A stretch of DNA of 64,000 nucleotides from Nakamurella flava (GCF_005298075.1 NZ_SZZH01000001.1:496001-560000), one strand, 5' to 3'. Shown: positions 1 to 11,053, counted from the stretch's first letter. Made by a program: numbers and translations. The notes: generated by a model from the letters alone, not told the origin.

Positions 1-2331
1 GACGAGCCGCCGGACCCCCGCGTGCAGCGGGTAGTCCTTGAGCTGCCAGGGCAGGCCGATGGCGTCGTTCCACTCCCAGGGGTTGCCCAGCTCCTGGCCC
101 ATGAACAGCAGCTGCTTGCCCGGGTGCGCCCACTGGTGGGACAGGAACGTCCGCAGGGTGGCGGCCTTCTGCCACTCGTCACCCGGGATCTTGGACCACA
201 GCGACTGCTTGCCGTGCACGACCTCGTCGTGCGAGATGGGCAGCACGAACTGCTCGGTGAACGCGTACATCAACGAGAAGGTCATCTCGTTGTGGTGCCA
301 GGACCGGTAGATCGCGTCCCGGGAGATGTAGCCCAGGCTGTCGTGCATCCAGCCCATGTTCCACTTGAGGTGGAAGCCGAGTCCGCCCAGGTGGGTCGGC
401 CGGGTGACGCCCGGCCAGGCGGTGGATTCCTCGGCGATCATCAGGGCGCCGGGGACGCGCTTACCGACGGTCGCGTTGGTCTCCTGCAGAAACGAGACCG
501 CGTCGAGGTTCTCGTTGCCGCCGTAGATGTTCGGCAGCCACTGCCCGTCCTCACGGGAGTAGTCCAGGTAGAGCATCGAGGCGACGGCGTCGACGCGGAG
601 CCCGTCGAGGTGGAACTCCTCCAGCCAGTACAGCGCGTTCGCGACCAGGAAGTTGCGGACCTCGCGACGACCGAAGTCGAAGACGAACGTCCCCCAGTCC
701 GGCTGCTCGCCACGGCGCGGATCGGCGTGCTCGTACAGCGACGTGCCGTCGAACCGGCCGAGCGCCCACTCGTCCTTGGGGAAGTGCGCCGGCACCCAGT
801 CGAGGATGACGCCGTACCCGGCCTGGTGCAGCCGGTCGATGAGGTAGCGCAGATCGTCGGGGGAGCCGAACCGGGCGTCCGGGGCGTAGTAGGACGTGAC
901 CTGGTAGCCCCACGACGGGGCGAACGGGTGCCCGGCCAGCGGCAGGAACTCCACGTGCGTGAACGCGGTCTCGGCCAGCTCCTCCAGGAGCGCGTCGGCC
1001 AGTTCGCGGTAGTTCAGCCCCAGCTTCCACGAACCGGCGTGCAGCTCGTAGATGGACAACGGCTGGTTGAGGACGTCCGCACCGGCCCGGGCGTCCATCC
1101 AGTCGCCGTCGGACCACTCGTAGCGGCTGCTGGTGACGACCGAGGCGGTGGCCGGCGGCACCTCGGCGGCGAAGGCCATCGGGTCGGCCTTCTCCCGCCA
1201 GTGGCCGTCGTTGCCGAGGATCGCGAACTTGTAGCGGGTGCCCTCACCGACCCCCGGGACGAACAGCTCCCAGACCCCGGACGAGCCCAGCGAGCGCATC
1301 GGTGTCCCGGCGCCCGACCAGTGGTCGAAGTCGCCGGTGACCCGGACGCCCCGGGCGTTGGGCGCCCACACCGCGAACGAGGTGCCGGTGACCTGACCGC
1401 CGGGGGTGTCGTACGTGCGGACGTGGGCGCCCAGGACGTCCCAGAGGTTCTCGTGCCGACCCTCGCCGATCAGGTGCAGGTCGATCTCGCCCAGGGTCGG
1501 CAACCAGCGGTACGGGTCGTCGACCTCGTACACGGCGCCCGGGCCGTAGTCGGCCCGGATCCGGTAGTCGCCGACCGGCCCGTCGACCCGCGCGGTGAAG
1601 ATGCCGCCGTGGGTGTGCTCGAACGGCACCTCGGCGCCGCCCTCCTGCAGCAGCGTCACGCTCTTGGCGTGGTGCCGCAGGGTGCGGACCAGGGTCGAAC
1701 CGTCGGTCTGCGGGTGCGCCCCGAGGATGCCGTGCGGGTCGTGGGTGTCGCCGCCGATGACCTTCTCGTAGTCCTCCGCCGTCGGCCCGGCAGGACCGTC
1801 GTCGGCAGCGGTCGGCGCATCGACCGGGCCGTCGGTGGTGACCCCACCGGGCTTGATCTCGTCCGCCGCGGTGCCCTTGCCCTCACCGGTGGCCAGCGGG
1901 GTGTCGGCACCGACCGGGGGAGCGACCCGCCGGGAGGTGTCGGCCGGGTCCGCCCCGGTGGGCACGGCCGCGTCGGCCGGGGCCGCCGTGGCGGGCGCCT
2001 TGGCCCGGGACGCACGCTTGCGCGGAGCGGGCGCCGCCGGGGCGGCGACGACCTCGGCGGCGTCAGGGGCGGCCGGATCGGCGGAGGCCGCGGCGGCACT
2101 CGTGTCGGACGCGACGGCAGCGGTCTTGGCGCTGACCGCGGTGCGTCGGCGGACCGGCGCCTTCCTGGCCGGGGCCGCGTCCGTCGGGGCGTCCGTCGCC
2201 GGGGCCGCAGCGTCCGCGGCCGGCTTCTTCGCGGGGGCTCGTCGGCGGGCCGGGGCCTTCTTCGCCGGCGCCGGATCCGGGCCCACGGCGGAGGTCTCGG
2301 CGGTCGGGTCCGAAGGGTTGTTGCTGGTCAC
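1..2331 (-). CDS. glgB: 1,4-alpha-glucan branching enzyme GlgB, C-terminus cut by window edge
   Basis: Introduces alpha-1,6 branches into cytoplasmic alpha-glucan, acting on linear chains made by GlgE. 777 codons are present from GTG 2331 with no stop, so roughly the last 120 residues (C-terminal beta domain) lie outside the window. Family similarity begins only near residue 188 ([12 protein letters not shown]). The N-terminal glucan-binding domains follow, then the GH13 barrel with probable nucleophile Asp581 (LRVDAVASM) and acid Glu634/635 (MIAEES). The first ~187 residues are an Ala/Pro-rich tail with three basic patches (about 22-37, 54-70, 101-113, such as [14 protein letters not shown]), which is unusual for this family. 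The start overlaps the mak stop as GTGA, indicating translational coupling. Confidence 0.96.
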   Translation of the reverse strand, partial: MTSNNPSDPTAETSAVGPDPAPAKKAPARRRAPAKKPAADAAAPATDAPTDAAPARKAPVRRRTAVSAKTAAVASDTSAAAASADPAAPDAAEVVAAPAAPAPRKRASRAKAPATAAPADAAVPTGADPADTSRRVAPPVGADTPLATGEGKGTAADEIKPGGVTTDGPVDAPTAADDGPAGPTAEDYEKVIGGDTHDPHGILGAHPQTDGSTLVRTLRHHAKSVTLLQEGGAEVPFEHTHGGIFTARVDGPVGDYRIRADYGPGAVYEVDDPYRWLPTLGEIDLHLIGEGRHENLWDVLGAHVRTYDTPGGQVTGTSFAVWAPNARGVRVTGDFDHWSGAGTPMRSLGSSGVWELFVPGVGEGTRYKFAILGNDGHWREKADPMAFAAEVPPATASVVTSSRYEWSDGDWMDARAGADVLNQPLSIYELHAGSWKLGLNYRELADALLEELAETAFTHVEFLPLAGHPFAPSWGYQVTSYYAPDARFGSPDDLRYLIDRLHQAGYGVILDWVPAHFPKDEWALGRFDGTSLYEHADPRRGEQPDWGTFVFDFGRREVRNFLVANALYWLEEFHLDGLRVDAVASMLYLDYSREDGQWLPNIYGGNENLDAVSFLQETNATVGKRVPGALMIAEESTAWPGVTRPTHLGGLGFHLKWNMGWMHDSLGYISRDAIYRSWHHNEMTFSLMYAFTEQFVLPISHDEVVHGKQSLWSKIPGDEWQKAATLRTFLSHQWAHPGKQLLFMGQELGNPWEWNDAIGLPWQLKDYPLHAGVRRLV

Positions 2332-3755
2332 GAGTGTCCTCCGTCGGGGGTGGCAGCGTGGGTCAGAGCGACGACCGCCTGCATTGGGATGGGGACCCAG
2401 TGCGGGCGGTGCCCGTTCTCGTAGAGCACTTCGTAGATCGCCTTGTCGAGCTCGAACGCCGTCAACAGACTGCCCGCTGTGCGCGGGTCCTGCCCGGCGG
2501 CCCGGGCGTAACCGTCGGCGAACGCCGTGCGGTTGCGGGTCGCCCATTCCGCGGCCCGGTACCGGTGTTGGGCCTGGACCGGGTCGTCCGGATCCCCGCC
2601 GACGGTCTGGCCGCGGGCGGCGTAGTCGAACGACCGCAGCATCCCGGCGACGTCGCGCAGCGGGCTGTGCGCCGCCCGGCGGTAGGCCAGCGGCTTGGAC
2701 GGCTCGCCCTCGAAGTCGATGATGCTCCAGCCCTGCAGGGTGCGGAGCACCTGTCCGAGGTGCAGGTCGCCGTGGATGCGTTGCCGGGTCAGACCGTCGG
2801 GATGGTCGGCCGCGGCCCGGAAGGTCGCGAGGATGGCGTCGCGATGCTCGGCCAGCTCGGGGACGAGGGCGATCGCCGCCTCGGCGGACGCGATCATCTG
2901 CCCGATGATCCGCTGCGCCTCGCCCGGATCGGCCACCTCGGAGCCGAACGCGGCGGCGAGGTCGGCGTGCACCTCGGCCACCGCCTGACCGAGCCGGTCG
3001 GCCTCGGCGGCGAAGTCGCCGCCCACCTCGTCGGCGGTCAGGTCGCCCTCGGACAGCAGGTCCCGGACGCTGGCGGTGGCCATCGCCCAGCCTTCCGCAC
3101 TGTTGGCGAAGAACTCCGTCAGCAGCCCGAGCGTGGTGGTCTGGCCGGCCAGCGGACCGGTGATCTCGCCGAGCGGGGCCGCGACGTGCGCCGAACCGGC
3201 CGCGGACAGGGCGCGGTGGATCTCGGCGTCCGGGTTCGGGCCCGGTTCCAGGCGCCGGAACATCTTCAGGATGGCCCGGTGCCCGTAGACGATGGACGTG
3301 TTGGACTGTTCGGCCCCGATGACCAGCCCGGGCAGGGTCGGGTCGATGTCGGCGCCGGGCTCGGACCGGAAGGAGAGGTCTCCGACGTCGGCGCCCGCGA
3401 CGATGGCCGACAGCAGCACCCCGGCGACGTGGGGGTCCTGCAGCGCGTCGTAGCCGGTGAGTCCGGCGACGTCTCCGATGTGCGCCTGGGGCCCGACGCT
3501 GTCCGGCAGACCCGGGGCCCAGCCGATCCACATCTGGTACCGCTGCACGCCGACCGGGGTCTGGACGGAGAACAGCAGCTGCTCGATCGGACCGCCGTGC
3601 ACCTGGTCGGGCATCGGCGTGCGGGACAGGATCGTGAACGGCCCGCGGTCGAGGTTCTTGGCCGCGAACCAGCGCTGGCGCGGGACGAAGTCGGTCAGCA
3701 GACCGGCGACGGCCGTGTCGGTCGGGAACTGGTGGGGGCTGTGGTGTTCGCTCAT
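2328..3755 (-). CDS. mak: Maltokinase (Mak/Pep2), ATP-dependent
   Basis: Phosphorylates maltose to maltose-1-phosphate, the donor for GlgE. 475 aa, close to the family's usual ~450. The N-terminal cap ([14 protein letters not shown]) is followed by an aminoglycoside-phosphotransferase-like kinase fold: [11 protein letters not shown] carries the catalytic Asp330, and IIDFEGEP is the Mg-binding DFE segment. ATG 3755 was chosen because it overlaps the treS stop as ATGA; the longer upstream reading frame is the treS shadow. Mak is known to form a complex with TreS in actinobacteria, which fits the 4-nt overlaps on both sides. Third gene of the glgE-treS-mak-glgB operon. Confidence 0.96.
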   Translation of the reverse strand: MSEHHSPHQFPTDTAVAGLLTDFVPRQRWFAAKNLDRGPFTILSRTPMPDQVHGGPIEQLLFSVQTPVGVQRYQMWIGWAPGLPDSVGPQAHIGDVAGLTGYDALQDPHVAGVLLSAIVAGADVGDLSFRSEPGADIDPTLPGLVIGAEQSNTSIVYGHRAILKMFRRLEPGPNPDAEIHRALSAAGSAHVAAPLGEITGPLAGQTTTLGLLTEFFANSAEGWAMATASVRDLLSEGDLTADEVGGDFAAEADRLGQAVAEVHADLAAAFGSEVADPGEAQRIIGQMIASAEAAIALVPELAEHRDAILATFRAAADHPDGLTRQRIHGDLHLGQVLRTLQGWSIIDFEGEPSKPLAYRRAAHSPLRDVAGMLRSFDYAARGQTVGGDPDDPVQAQHRYRAAEWATRNRTAFADGYARAAGQDPRTAGSLLTAFELDKAIYEVLYENGHRPHWVPIPMQAVVALTHAATPDGGHS

Positions 3756-5458
3756 ATCTCCCCTCCACTGATGTCGAACCAGTAGAAGCCGTGTCCGGGC
3801 AGGGTCAGCAGATAGGGCAGCACGCCGATCCGGGGGAACGGCGTGCCGCCGGTCAGTTCGATGGGAGTCGCTCCTTCGTAGCTGCGCAGGTCCAGTTCGA
3901 CCGGTTGCGGGAAACGCGACAGGTTGTTCACGCACAGCACCGTCGAGTGCTCGCCCGACAGCGTGTACGACAGGACCGACGGGTTCGAGCCGCCGAGATC
4001 GGTGAACCGGCCCACCGCGAAAGCGGTGGACCGCTTGCGGATCTCGATCATCCGCCGGGTCCAGTGCAACAGCGAGGCCGTGCTGTTCATCTGGGCCTCG
4101 ACGTTGACCGTCTGGTACCCATAAACCGGGTCCATGATCGCCGGGAGGTACAGCCGCGCCGGGTCGCACCGGGAGAACCCGGCATTGCGATCGGGCGACC
4201 ACTGCATGGGGGTCCGGACGCCGTCCCGGTCGCCCAGCCAGATGTTGTCGCCCATCCCGATCTCGTCCCCGTAGTACAGGACCGGCGAGCCGGGCAGCGA
4301 CAGCAGCATGGCGGTGAACAGCTCCTGCTGGTTGCGGTCACCATCGAGCAGGGTGGCCAGCCGCCGGCGGATGCCGATGTTGGCCTTCATCCGCGGATCC
4401 TTGGCGTACTCGGCCCACATGTAGTCGCGGTCCTCGTCGCTGACCATCTCGAGGGTGAGCTCGTCGTGGTTGCGCAGGAAGATGCCCCATTGCGCGCTGG
4501 CCGGGATCGGCGGGGTCTGGGCCAGGATCTCGGAGATGGGGAAGCGGGACTCGCGCCGGGCCGCCATGAAGATCCGTGGCATCAGCGGGAAGTGGAAACA
4601 CATGTGGCACTCGTCGCCGCCGACCTCCGGGTCGCCGAAGTACTCGACCACGTCGGCCGGCCACTGGTTGGCCTCGGCCAGCAGCACGGCGTCGGGGTAC
4701 TCGACGTCGATCACCCGGCGGCACTCGCGCAGGAACGCGTGGGTCTCGGGCAGGTTCTCGCCGTTGGTGCCGTCCCGCTCGTACAGGTAGGGGACGGCGT
4801 CGAGCCGGAACCCGTCGATGCCGAGGTCCAGCCAGAAGCGCAGGACGTCGAGCATCTCGGCCCGGACCCGCGGATTGTCGAAGTTGAGGTCGGGCTGGTG
4901 GGCGAAGAAACGGTGCCAGTAGTACTGCTTGCGGACCGGATCGAACGTCCAGTTGCTCGGCTCGGTGTCGACGAAGATGATCCGCGCGTCGGGGTAGCGG
5001 GTGTCGTCGTCGGACCACACGTAGTAGTCGCCGTAGGGCCCGTCGGGATCCCGGCGGGATTCGGCGAACCACCAGTGCGCGTCCGAGGTGTGATTCAGGA
5101 CGAGGTCGGTGATGACCCGGATGCCCCGGGCATGGGCGGCGTCCAGTAGGGCCACGAAGTCCTCGACCGTGCCGAACTCCGGCAGCACCTTGCGGTAGTC
5201 GCTGATGTCGTAGCCGCCGTCCCGCAACGGGGAGTCGTAGAACGGCGGCAACCACAGACAGTCGATCCCGAGCCAGTGCAGGTAGTCCAGCTTGTCGATC
5301 AGCCCGCGCAGATCGCCGGTGCCGTCACCGTTGGAGTCGCTGAACGCCCGGACGAGCACCTCGTAGAAGACGGCGCGCTTGTACCACTCGGCGTCCCCGT
5401 CCAGTGGTCGGGCCCGCGGCAGGTCCCCGGCCGGGGAATCCAGTGCCGGTGGGGTCAC
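3752..5458 (-). CDS. treS: Trehalose synthase (maltose alpha-D-glucosyltransferase) TreS
   Basis: Interconverts trehalose and maltose, feeding maltose to Mak. 568 aa GH13 protein with typical opening [22 protein letters not shown]. It has [10 protein letters not shown], nucleophile Asp220 in [10 protein letters not shown], general acid Glu262 in LLAEANQW and [11 protein letters not shown] start overlaps the glgE stop (GTGA) and its stop overlaps mak (ATGA). No Mak fusion is present: the kinase is a separate gene, as in mycobacteria. It lacks the long C-terminal extension seen in TreS-Mak fusions. Confidence 0.97.
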   Translation of the reverse strand: MTPPALDSPAGDLPRARPLDGDAEWYKRAVFYEVLVRAFSDSNGDGTGDLRGLIDKLDYLHWLGIDCLWLPPFYDSPLRDGGYDISDYRKVLPEFGTVEDFVALLDAAHARGIRVITDLVLNHTSDAHWWFAESRRDPDGPYGDYYVWSDDDTRYPDARIIFVDTEPSNWTFDPVRKQYYWHRFFAHQPDLNFDNPRVRAEMLDVLRFWLDLGIDGFRLDAVPYLYERDGTNGENLPETHAFLRECRRVIDVEYPDAVLLAEANQWPADVVEYFGDPEVGGDECHMCFHFPLMPRIFMAARRESRFPISEILAQTPPIPASAQWGIFLRNHDELTLEMVSDEDRDYMWAEYAKDPRMKANIGIRRRLATLLDGDRNQQELFTAMLLSLPGSPVLYYGDEIGMGDNIWLGDRDGVRTPMQWSPDRNAGFSRCDPARLYLPAIMDPVYGYQTVNVEAQMNSTASLLHWTRRMIEIRKRSTAFAVGRFTDLGGSNPSVLSYTLSGEHSTVLCVNNLSRFPQPVELDLRSYEGATPIELTGGTPFPRIGVLPYLLTLPGHGFYWFDISGGEI

Positions 5459-7479
5459 CGACGGACCACGCGCAGCACGTGCGCGGTGCGCCAGTTCGGG
5501 TTGAGGCCGACGGTGTTCCGGGTGCCCCAGTGGTAGGTCTCACCGGACAGCTCGTCGACGACCTCGACGACGTCGTCCCAGTCCAGTCCGAGCCGCGGCA
5601 TGTCGAGATCCGTCTGGCCCCACTGCTGTTCGCGGGAGTCCAGGCACACGACGACGATGACGGTGTCGCCGCTGACCTCGTCCCGCCGGGAGTAGCAGAG
5701 CAGCTTGTCGTTCGAGATGCCGTGGAACCACAGCCCCTTCATCTGTTGCAGGGCCGGGTGGGCGCGGCGCAGCTCGTTGAGCCGGGTGATCAGCGGCTCC
5801 AGCGAACCGCCGGTGGCCAGCGCCCGCCCGTAGTCCCGCGGCCGCAGCGCGTACTTCTCGGAGTTGGCGTACTCCTCGCTGCCCGGCTTGACGGCCTCGT
5901 GCTCGAACAGCTCGTAGCCCGAGTAGACGCCCCACGTCGGCGAGAGCGTGGCCGCCAGCACGGCGCGGATCGCGAACATGGCCGGCCCGCCGAACTGCAG
6001 GGACGCGTGCAGGATGTCGGGGGTGTTGACGAAGAAGTTCGGCCGCATGTAGTCCGAGGCCTCGACCAGTTCGACGGCGTAGTCGGTGAGCTCCTGCTTC
6101 TCGGTCCGCCAGGTGAAGTACGTGTACGACTGCGTGTAGCCCAGGCGGGCCAGCTCGTGCATCATCGCCGGCTTGGTGAACGCCTCGGCCAGGAAGATCA
6201 CCTCCGGGTGGGTCCGGTGCACCTGCCCGATCAGCCACTCCCAGAAGTTGATGGGCTTGGTGTGCGGGTTGTCGACCCGGAACACGGTGATGCCGTGGTC
6301 GATCCAGAAGTTCACGACCCGCAGCACCTCGGCGTACAGCCCGTCCGGGTCGTTGTCGAAGTTGAGCGGGTAGATGTCCTGGTACTTCTTCGGGGGGTTC
6401 TCGGCGTAGGCGATCGAGCCGTCCGGCCGGGTGGTGAACCACTCGGGGTTGCTCTGCACCCAGGGGTGGTCGGGGGCGCACTGCAGGGCCAGGTCGAGCG
6501 CGACCTCCAGGCCCCGGTCGCGGGCGGCGGCCACGAAGGTGTCGAAGTCGTCGATGGTCCCGAGGTCCGGGTGCACGGCATCGTGTCCGCCGGCGGCCGA
6601 CCCGATGGCCCACGGCGAGCCGACGTCCCACGGCTGCGGGTGGATGGTCCCGCCCGGCTCGGCCGGCGTGTTCGGGCCCTTGCGGTTGACCTCGCCGATC
6701 GGGTGGATGGGCGGCAGGTAGACGATGTCGAAGCCCATCGACTGCGCCCGGTCCAGCTGCAGGACCGAGTCGGCGAACGTGCCGTGCCTGACGGGACGGC
6801 CGGACTCGTCGACCTCGGCGCCGCTGGACCGCGGGAAGAACTCGTACCAGGAGCCGAACTCGGCCAGCTTGCGGTCGACCCAGATCTCCATCACCGGTGA
6901 GGTGGTGATCAGCTCGCGGATCGGGTCGGCGGTGAGTACCGGCCACAGCTCGGGGGACAGCGCCGGGCCGATGCGCTCGGCGACCGACCGCGAGGTGTCG
7001 CGCAGCGCGTCGATGGCCGCGGTGATCGCGCCGGCGTACCGCTGGTGCGGGCGGGCGACGATCTGCTCCAGGAGCAGCGCACCGGTCTCCAGGTCGTTGG
7101 CCATCTCCTCGGCCGACTGGCCGGCGGCCGCCTTCACCTCGACGGCGTGGTGCCAGGTGCCCAGCGGGTCGCTCCAGGCCTCCACCTGGTACGTCCACAT
7201 GCCCATCCGGTCCGGGACGACCGTCGCGGTGTAACGGGTGCTCCAGGAGGCCTCCCGCTGCAACATGACGAGCGGGGCCTGTTCGCCGGTGCCGGCTGGC
7301 GCTCCGTCGCCCGGGGTGCCGTCCGCCGGTGGGCGCCACACCACGTTGGCCGCCACCGCGTCGTGTCCCTCGCGGAACACGGTGGCGCCGATGGTGATCG
7401 CCTGGCCCACCACGGCCTTGGCCGGGTACCCGCCGGCGATCTGGGGGGAAAGCTCGTTCAGTCCGATGCGTCCAGCCAC
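5455..7479 (-). CDS. glgE: Alpha-1,4-glucan:maltose-1-phosphate maltosyltransferase GlgE
   Basis: Extends alpha-1,4-glucan with maltosyl units from maltose-1-phosphate (EC 2.4.99.16). 674 aa, GH13_3. The N-terminal beta domain ([20 protein letters not shown]) is followed by a helical insert and the barrel, with nucleophile Asp403 in [11 protein letters not shown] and acid Glu432 in [10 protein letters not shown]. The 29-residue spacing matches Streptomyces GlgE from memory. I chose GTG 7479 over TTG 7488: a TAGGTT box on the minus strand ends 7 nt before this GTG, so the transcript probably begins at the start codon, and TTG 7488 overlaps that box. First gene of the operon; stop overlaps treS. 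Confidence 0.96.
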   Translation of the reverse strand: MAGRIGLNELSPQIAGGYPAKAVVGQAITIGATVFREGHDAVAANVVWRPPADGTPGDGAPAGTGEQAPLVMLQREASWSTRYTATVVPDRMGMWTYQVEAWSDPLGTWHHAVEVKAAAGQSAEEMANDLETGALLLEQIVARPHQRYAGAITAAIDALRDTSRSVAERIGPALSPELWPVLTADPIRELITTSPVMEIWVDRKLAEFGSWYEFFPRSSGAEVDESGRPVRHGTFADSVLQLDRAQSMGFDIVYLPPIHPIGEVNRKGPNTPAEPGGTIHPQPWDVGSPWAIGSAAGGHDAVHPDLGTIDDFDTFVAAARDRGLEVALDLALQCAPDHPWVQSNPEWFTTRPDGSIAYAENPPKKYQDIYPLNFDNDPDGLYAEVLRVVNFWIDHGITVFRVDNPHTKPINFWEWLIGQVHRTHPEVIFLAEAFTKPAMMHELARLGYTQSYTYFTWRTEKQELTDYAVELVEASDYMRPNFFVNTPDILHASLQFGGPAMFAIRAVLAATLSPTWGVYSGYELFEHEAVKPGSEEYANSEKYALRPRDYGRALATGGSLEPLITRLNELRRAHPALQQMKGLWFHGISNDKLLCYSRRDEVSGDTVIVVVCLDSREQQWGQTDLDMPRLGLDWDDVVEVVDELSGETYHWGTRNTVGLNPNWRTAHVLRVVRR

Positions 7480-7486
7480 GGGCGTC

Positions 7487-7492
7487 AACCTA
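7487..7492 (-). promoter_or_regulatory. -10 box of leaderless glgE promoter
   Basis: Minus-strand TAGGTT followed by 7 nt and the GTG at 7479. Spacing places the transcription start at or next to the start codon. No convincing -35 was found. It faces the glgP promoter across about 170 bp. Confidence 0.55.
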
Positions 7493-7666
7493 CCGGGCGA
7501 CGTGGGGCGCCGCTGGGGCCGCCCCGGTGCGGCTCCGACGGAGCCCCGCCGTCCACGACCGGCCCGCTAAATTGCTTTGCTGAAGCGATATAGCCGGGCT
7601 GATCCGTCCGTTGCGTTCCCCGTCCACAATTGGCATGAATGGTGCGGCGGCCACCCGGGAACCCAG

Positions 7667-7672
7667 TAGATT
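7667..7672 (+). promoter_or_regulatory. -10 box of leaderless glgP promoter
   Basis: TAGATT followed by 8 nt and the GTG at 7681. This supports GTG 7681 rather than the in-frame 7639 start, which lies upstream of the box. Confidence 0.55.
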
Positions 7673-7680
7673 CGACCCTC

Positions 7681-10287
7681 GTGAAGGCACTCCGACGTTT
7701 CACGGTCCGACCGCAGCTGCCCAGTCGTCTGGAGCCGCTCGGTGCGTTGATCCGCAACCTGCGGTGGTCCTGGCATCCGGCCAGTCAGGACCTCTTCGCC
7801 GACATCGACCGATCGCTGTGGGCCAAGTTCGAGGGTGACCCCCTCAAACTGCTCGGCGCCGTCTCGGTCGATCGGCTCGAGGAGCTGGCCGCCGACGAGG
7901 AATTCGTCGGCCGCATGCACGCGCTGGCCGCCGACCTCGACCACTACCTCACCGATCCGCGCTGGTACCAGCACCAGCAGGAACTCGACACCGAGCGCCG
8001 GCCCGACGGCACCTCCGTGCTGCCGCGGACGATCGCCTACTTCTCCATGGAGTTCGGCGTCACCGAGGTGCTCCCGAACTACTCCGGCGGCCTGGGCATC
8101 CTGGCCGGTGACCACCTCAAGTCGGCCTCCGACCTGGGCGTGCCGATCGTCGGTGTCGGTCTGCTCTACCGCTTCGGCTACTTCTGGCAGTCGCTGTCGT
8201 CCGACGGGTGGCAGCAGGAGCACTACCCGGCCCATGACCCGCAGGGTCTGCCGATCGAACGCGCCCTGGGCGCCGACGGCGAGCAGATCAGCGTCACGGT
8301 GCCGATCCCCGGCGGCCGGTCGCTCACGGCCCGCGCCTGGGTGGCCCGCGTCGGTCGCGTCCCGCTGCTGCTGCTCGACGCCGACATCGAGGCCAACGAC
8401 GACTTCCTGCGGCAGACCACGGACCGGCTGTACGGCGGCGACCAGGACCACCGCATCCGGCAGGAGATCCTGCTCGGTGTCGGCGGTGTCCGGGCCGTCA
8501 CCGCCTACGCGGCGGCCAACGGCCTGTCGGCCCCCGAGGTCTTCCACATGAACGAGGGCCACGCCGGGTTCCTCGGCCTGGAGCGCATCCGCGAGCTGAT
8601 GACGTCCTCGGGGTTGAGCTTCAACGAGGCGCTGTCCGCCGTCCGCGCCGGCACGGTGTTCACCACCCACACCCCGGTGCCCGCGGGCATCGACCGGTTC
8701 CCGATGGACCTGGTCAACTACTACCTGGACGCCGACCACGACGGCTGCGCGCGGCTGCTGCCCGGGCTGCCGGTCGGCGACGTGCTGGCCCTCGGCGCCG
8801 AGCACGACCCGAGTCGGTTCAACATGGCCCACATGGGTCTGCGGCTGGCCCAGCGGGCCAACGGCGTGGCCAAGCTGCACGGCGTGGTCTCCCGGCTCAT
8901 GTTCAACGGCCTCTACCCGGGGTTCGAGCCGGACGAGGTGCCGATCGGCTCGGTCACCAACGGCGTGCACCTGCCGACGTGGGCGGCCCGCGAGATGTAC
9001 GACGTCGCCGGCGACATGGCTGACTGGCAGGACCTGGCCTCGGCCGACGAGTGGCCGGCCGCCGACCGGGTGTCGTCCGAGCGGCTGTGGAACCTGCGCA
9101 ACACCCTGCGCGGCCGCCTGGTCGAGATGGCCAGGTCGACCGCCCGCGTCTCGGCCATGCAGCGCGGGGCGTCGATCGCCGAGCTGGGCTGGACCGAGTC
9201 CATCCTCGACCCCGAGGTGCTGACCATCGGGTTCGCCCGCCGGGTCTCCACCTACAAGCGGCTCACCCTCATGCTGCGTGATCCGGAGCGCCTGCGTCGC
9301 ATCCTGCTCGACCCGGACCGCCCGGTGCAGATCATCATCGCCGGCAAGGCCCACCCGGCCGACGAGTACGGCAAGCGGTTCATGCAGGAGATGGTCCGGT
9401 TCACCGACGACCCCGCCCTGCGGCACCGCATCGTGTTCCTGCCCGACTACGACATGTCGATGGCCCGGGTGCTCTGCGCCGGTTCCGACGTCTGGCTGAA
9501 CAACCCCGTCCGTCCGCAGGAGGCGTCCGGGACGTCGGGCATGAAGGCCGCTCTGAACGGCGGTCTGAACCTGTCGATCTCCGACGGCTGGTGGGACGAG
9601 CTGTACGACGGCCACGACGGGTGGGCCATCCCGACCGCGGACGGCGTCGACGGCGACTCCCGCCGGGACGACCTCGAGGCCGCGGCCCTGTACTCGCTCA
9701 TCGAGAAGCGGGTCGCCCCGCTGTTCTACGAGCGCAACGCCGCCGGGCTGCCCGAGGGGTGGGTCGACACCGTCCGGCACACGCTGTCCTACCTCGGGCC
9801 GCGCGTCCAGGCCACCCGTATGGTCCGTGACTACGTCACCGGGTACTACGGCCCCGCGTCGGCCTACTCGCTGAAGGTCACCAGCGACCTGACGGTCGCC
9901 AAGCAGCTGGCCGCCTGGAAGGACGACGTCCGGGCCTCCTGGCCGAACGTGCGTGTGGTCAACGTCGACACCTCCGGAATCGGCGCCGAGCCCTCGCTGG
10001 GCAACGTCATGACGGTCCGCGCCTACCTCGACCTCGGTGGGCTCAGCCCGGAGGACGTCGAGGTGCAGACGGTGACCGGACGGGTCGACGAGAGCGAGCA
10101 GTTGCACGACATCACCTACTCGACGATGACGTTCGTCGACGGGCAGGACCAGCGCGGCGACGGCTTCCGCTACGAGGCCGAGCTCCCGCTGCAGCGCTCG
10201 GGGCCGGTCGGCTACACCGTCCGCGTGCTGCCGAAGAACGGTCTGCTGGCCTCGCCGGCCGAGCTGGGGCTCGTCACCATCGCCTGA
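7681..10287 (+). CDS. glgP: Alpha-glucan phosphorylase GlgP
   Basis: Releases glucose-1-phosphate from alpha-glucan ends using PLP. 868 aa from GTG 7681, whose product begins VKALRRFTVRPQLPSRL, as in actinobacterial GlgP. The in-frame upstream start at 7639 would add 14 atypical residues. It is the short GT35 type lacking the long eukaryotic regulatory N-terminus. Conserved segments are MEFGVTEVLPNYSGGLGILAGDH, given here by its ends MEFGV and GILAGDH, then FHMNEGHAGFLGLERI and the PLP-binding Lys622 in SGTSGMKAALNGG. Divergent from glgE, so synthesis and degradation share one regulatory region. A strong hairpin follows the stop. Confidence 0.95.
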   Translation: MKALRRFTVRPQLPSRLEPLGALIRNLRWSWHPASQDLFADIDRSLWAKFEGDPLKLLGAVSVDRLEELAADEEFVGRMHALAADLDHYLTDPRWYQHQQELDTERRPDGTSVLPRTIAYFSMEFGVTEVLPNYSGGLGILAGDHLKSASDLGVPIVGVGLLYRFGYFWQSLSSDGWQQEHYPAHDPQGLPIERALGADGEQISVTVPIPGGRSLTARAWVARVGRVPLLLLDADIEANDDFLRQTTDRLYGGDQDHRIRQEILLGVGGVRAVTAYAAANGLSAPEVFHMNEGHAGFLGLERIRELMTSSGLSFNEALSAVRAGTVFTTHTPVPAGIDRFPMDLVNYYLDADHDGCARLLPGLPVGDVLALGAEHDPSRFNMAHMGLRLAQRANGVAKLHGVVSRLMFNGLYPGFEPDEVPIGSVTNGVHLPTWAAREMYDVAGDMADWQDLASADEWPAADRVSSERLWNLRNTLRGRLVEMARSTARVSAMQRGASIAELGWTESILDPEVLTIGFARRVSTYKRLTLMLRDPERLRRILLDPDRPVQIIIAGKAHPADEYGKRFMQEMVRFTDDPALRHRIVFLPDYDMSMARVLCAGSDVWLNNPVRPQEASGTSGMKAALNGGLNLSISDGWWDELYDGHDGWAIPTADGVDGDSRRDDLEAAALYSLIEKRVAPLFYERNAAGLPEGWVDTVRHTLSYLGPRVQATRMVRDYVTGYYGPASAYSLKVTSDLTVAKQLAAWKDDVRASWPNVRVVNVDTSGIGAEPSLGNVMTVRAYLDLGGLSPEDVEVQTVTGRVDESEQLHDITYSTMTFVDGQDQRGDGFRYEAELPLQRSGPVGYTVRVLPKNGLLASPAELGLVTIA

Positions 10288-10313
10288 CCCGTTCGACGCA
10301 CCATCATCACCGC

Positions 10314-10344
10314 GGCCCGGTCCTTCTCTGCGAAGGACCGGGCC
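10314..10344 (+). terminator. glgP terminator hairpin
   Basis: Perfect 13-bp stem GGCCCGGTCCTTC / GAAGGACCGGGCC with a 5-nt loop (TCTGC), 27 nt after the glgP stop. No U-tract follows, which is usual for GC-rich actinobacterial terminators. Confidence 0.8.
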
Positions 10345-10428
10345 GTCGGCGTTCGGGGGTAGTCACTACGCCGATCGAGGTTGTCCACAAGATCGAACTA
10401 CGGTGCGTGAACGGTGCTAAATCGCGTC

Positions 10429-10434
10429 TACCGT
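10429..10434 (+). promoter_or_regulatory. -10 box before the 10441 gene
   Basis: TACCGT, then 6 nt, then ATG 10441: same leaderless geometry as glgE and glgP. It supports this strand and this start for a gene with no recognised family. Confidence 0.45.
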
Positions 10435-10440
10435 GCCGAT

Positions 10441-11034
10441 ATGCGCAAATGGTTGTCTCGGCAACGAGGGTCGACGGCGGGTCGCCCGGCAGCAGCGGCG
10501 ACGGGGATCGTCTGCCTGTGCGGCTCGTCGGTCCGATTCGGCGGCCTGCGCCCCGACCCGGCCGCCTGGTACCTGTTCGACGAACCCACCCGGCGGAAGT
10601 GGCATCGTGTCTCCCCGGGCGCCCAGCAGTGGCGCGCCGCCGCCGCGAACCATTGCCGCTCGGGCCGGCACCTGTGGGTGCTCTGGGACGGTCCGGGCGG
10701 TCGCCGCACGGTGTACCGCGTCCTGCACACCGGAGAGGACGAAACGGATCCCGACCCCAGGGCGCCCGGATTGAGCGCACCGGACAGCGTCTGCAGCTGG
10801 CAGCCGGTGCCGATCACGGCCCGCCCGGCGGAGGTCGACCTCCCGCACTGGTGGGCCGTGCAGGCCGCTCTGTTCCGCGAGTTGCCGGCCGAGCCGGGGA
10901 CCGCCCTGCTGCGACCGTTGCGACGCTGCCCGGACGGCGACCACCTGGTGGCCTGGTGGGACGGCGAGAGGGAACCCGCCAGCGTCTATGTCGCCGTCGG
11001 GGTCACCCGGGCAGGCGCGGACGCTCCTCGCTGA
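10441..11034 (+). CDS. Hypothetical protein, 197 aa
   Basis: Family not recognised. 197 residues, soluble, with no signal peptide or membrane segment. It is rich in Trp (DHLVAWWDGERE, HLWVLWDGPGG) and Arg, with a Cys pair near the N-terminus (IVCLCG). The two half-proteins WVLWDGPGGRRTVYRV and LVAWWDGEREPASVYV resemble one another and may be an internal duplication. A reading frame also exists on the other strand, but the TACCGT-N6-ATG promoter-start arrangement and the terminator upstream favour the plus strand. Convergent with the 11048-11539 gene; both stops lie in one hairpin. Confidence 0.6.
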   Translation: MRKWLSRQRGSTAGRPAAAATGIVCLCGSSVRFGGLRPDPAAWYLFDEPTRRKWHRVSPGAQQWRAAAANHCRSGRHLWVLWDGPGGRRTVYRVLHTGEDETDPDPRAPGLSAPDSVCSWQPVPITARPAEVDLPHWWAVQAALFRELPAEPGTALLRPLRRCPDGDHLVAWWDGEREPASVYVAVGVTRAGADAPR

Positions 11035-11053
11035 GCGGACGGACAGCTCAGCG
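11029..11053. terminator. Shared hairpin between convergent hypothetical genes
   Basis: CGCTGAG at 11029-11035 pairs with CTCAGCG at 11047-11053 across an 11-nt loop. The arms contain the stop codons of both convergent genes, so it could end transcription in either direction. Confidence 0.45.

Noticed and set aside
22-2424. 800-codon plus-strand frame at the left end
   Set aside because: Antisense of glgB, whose GH13 motifs read cleanly on the minus strand.
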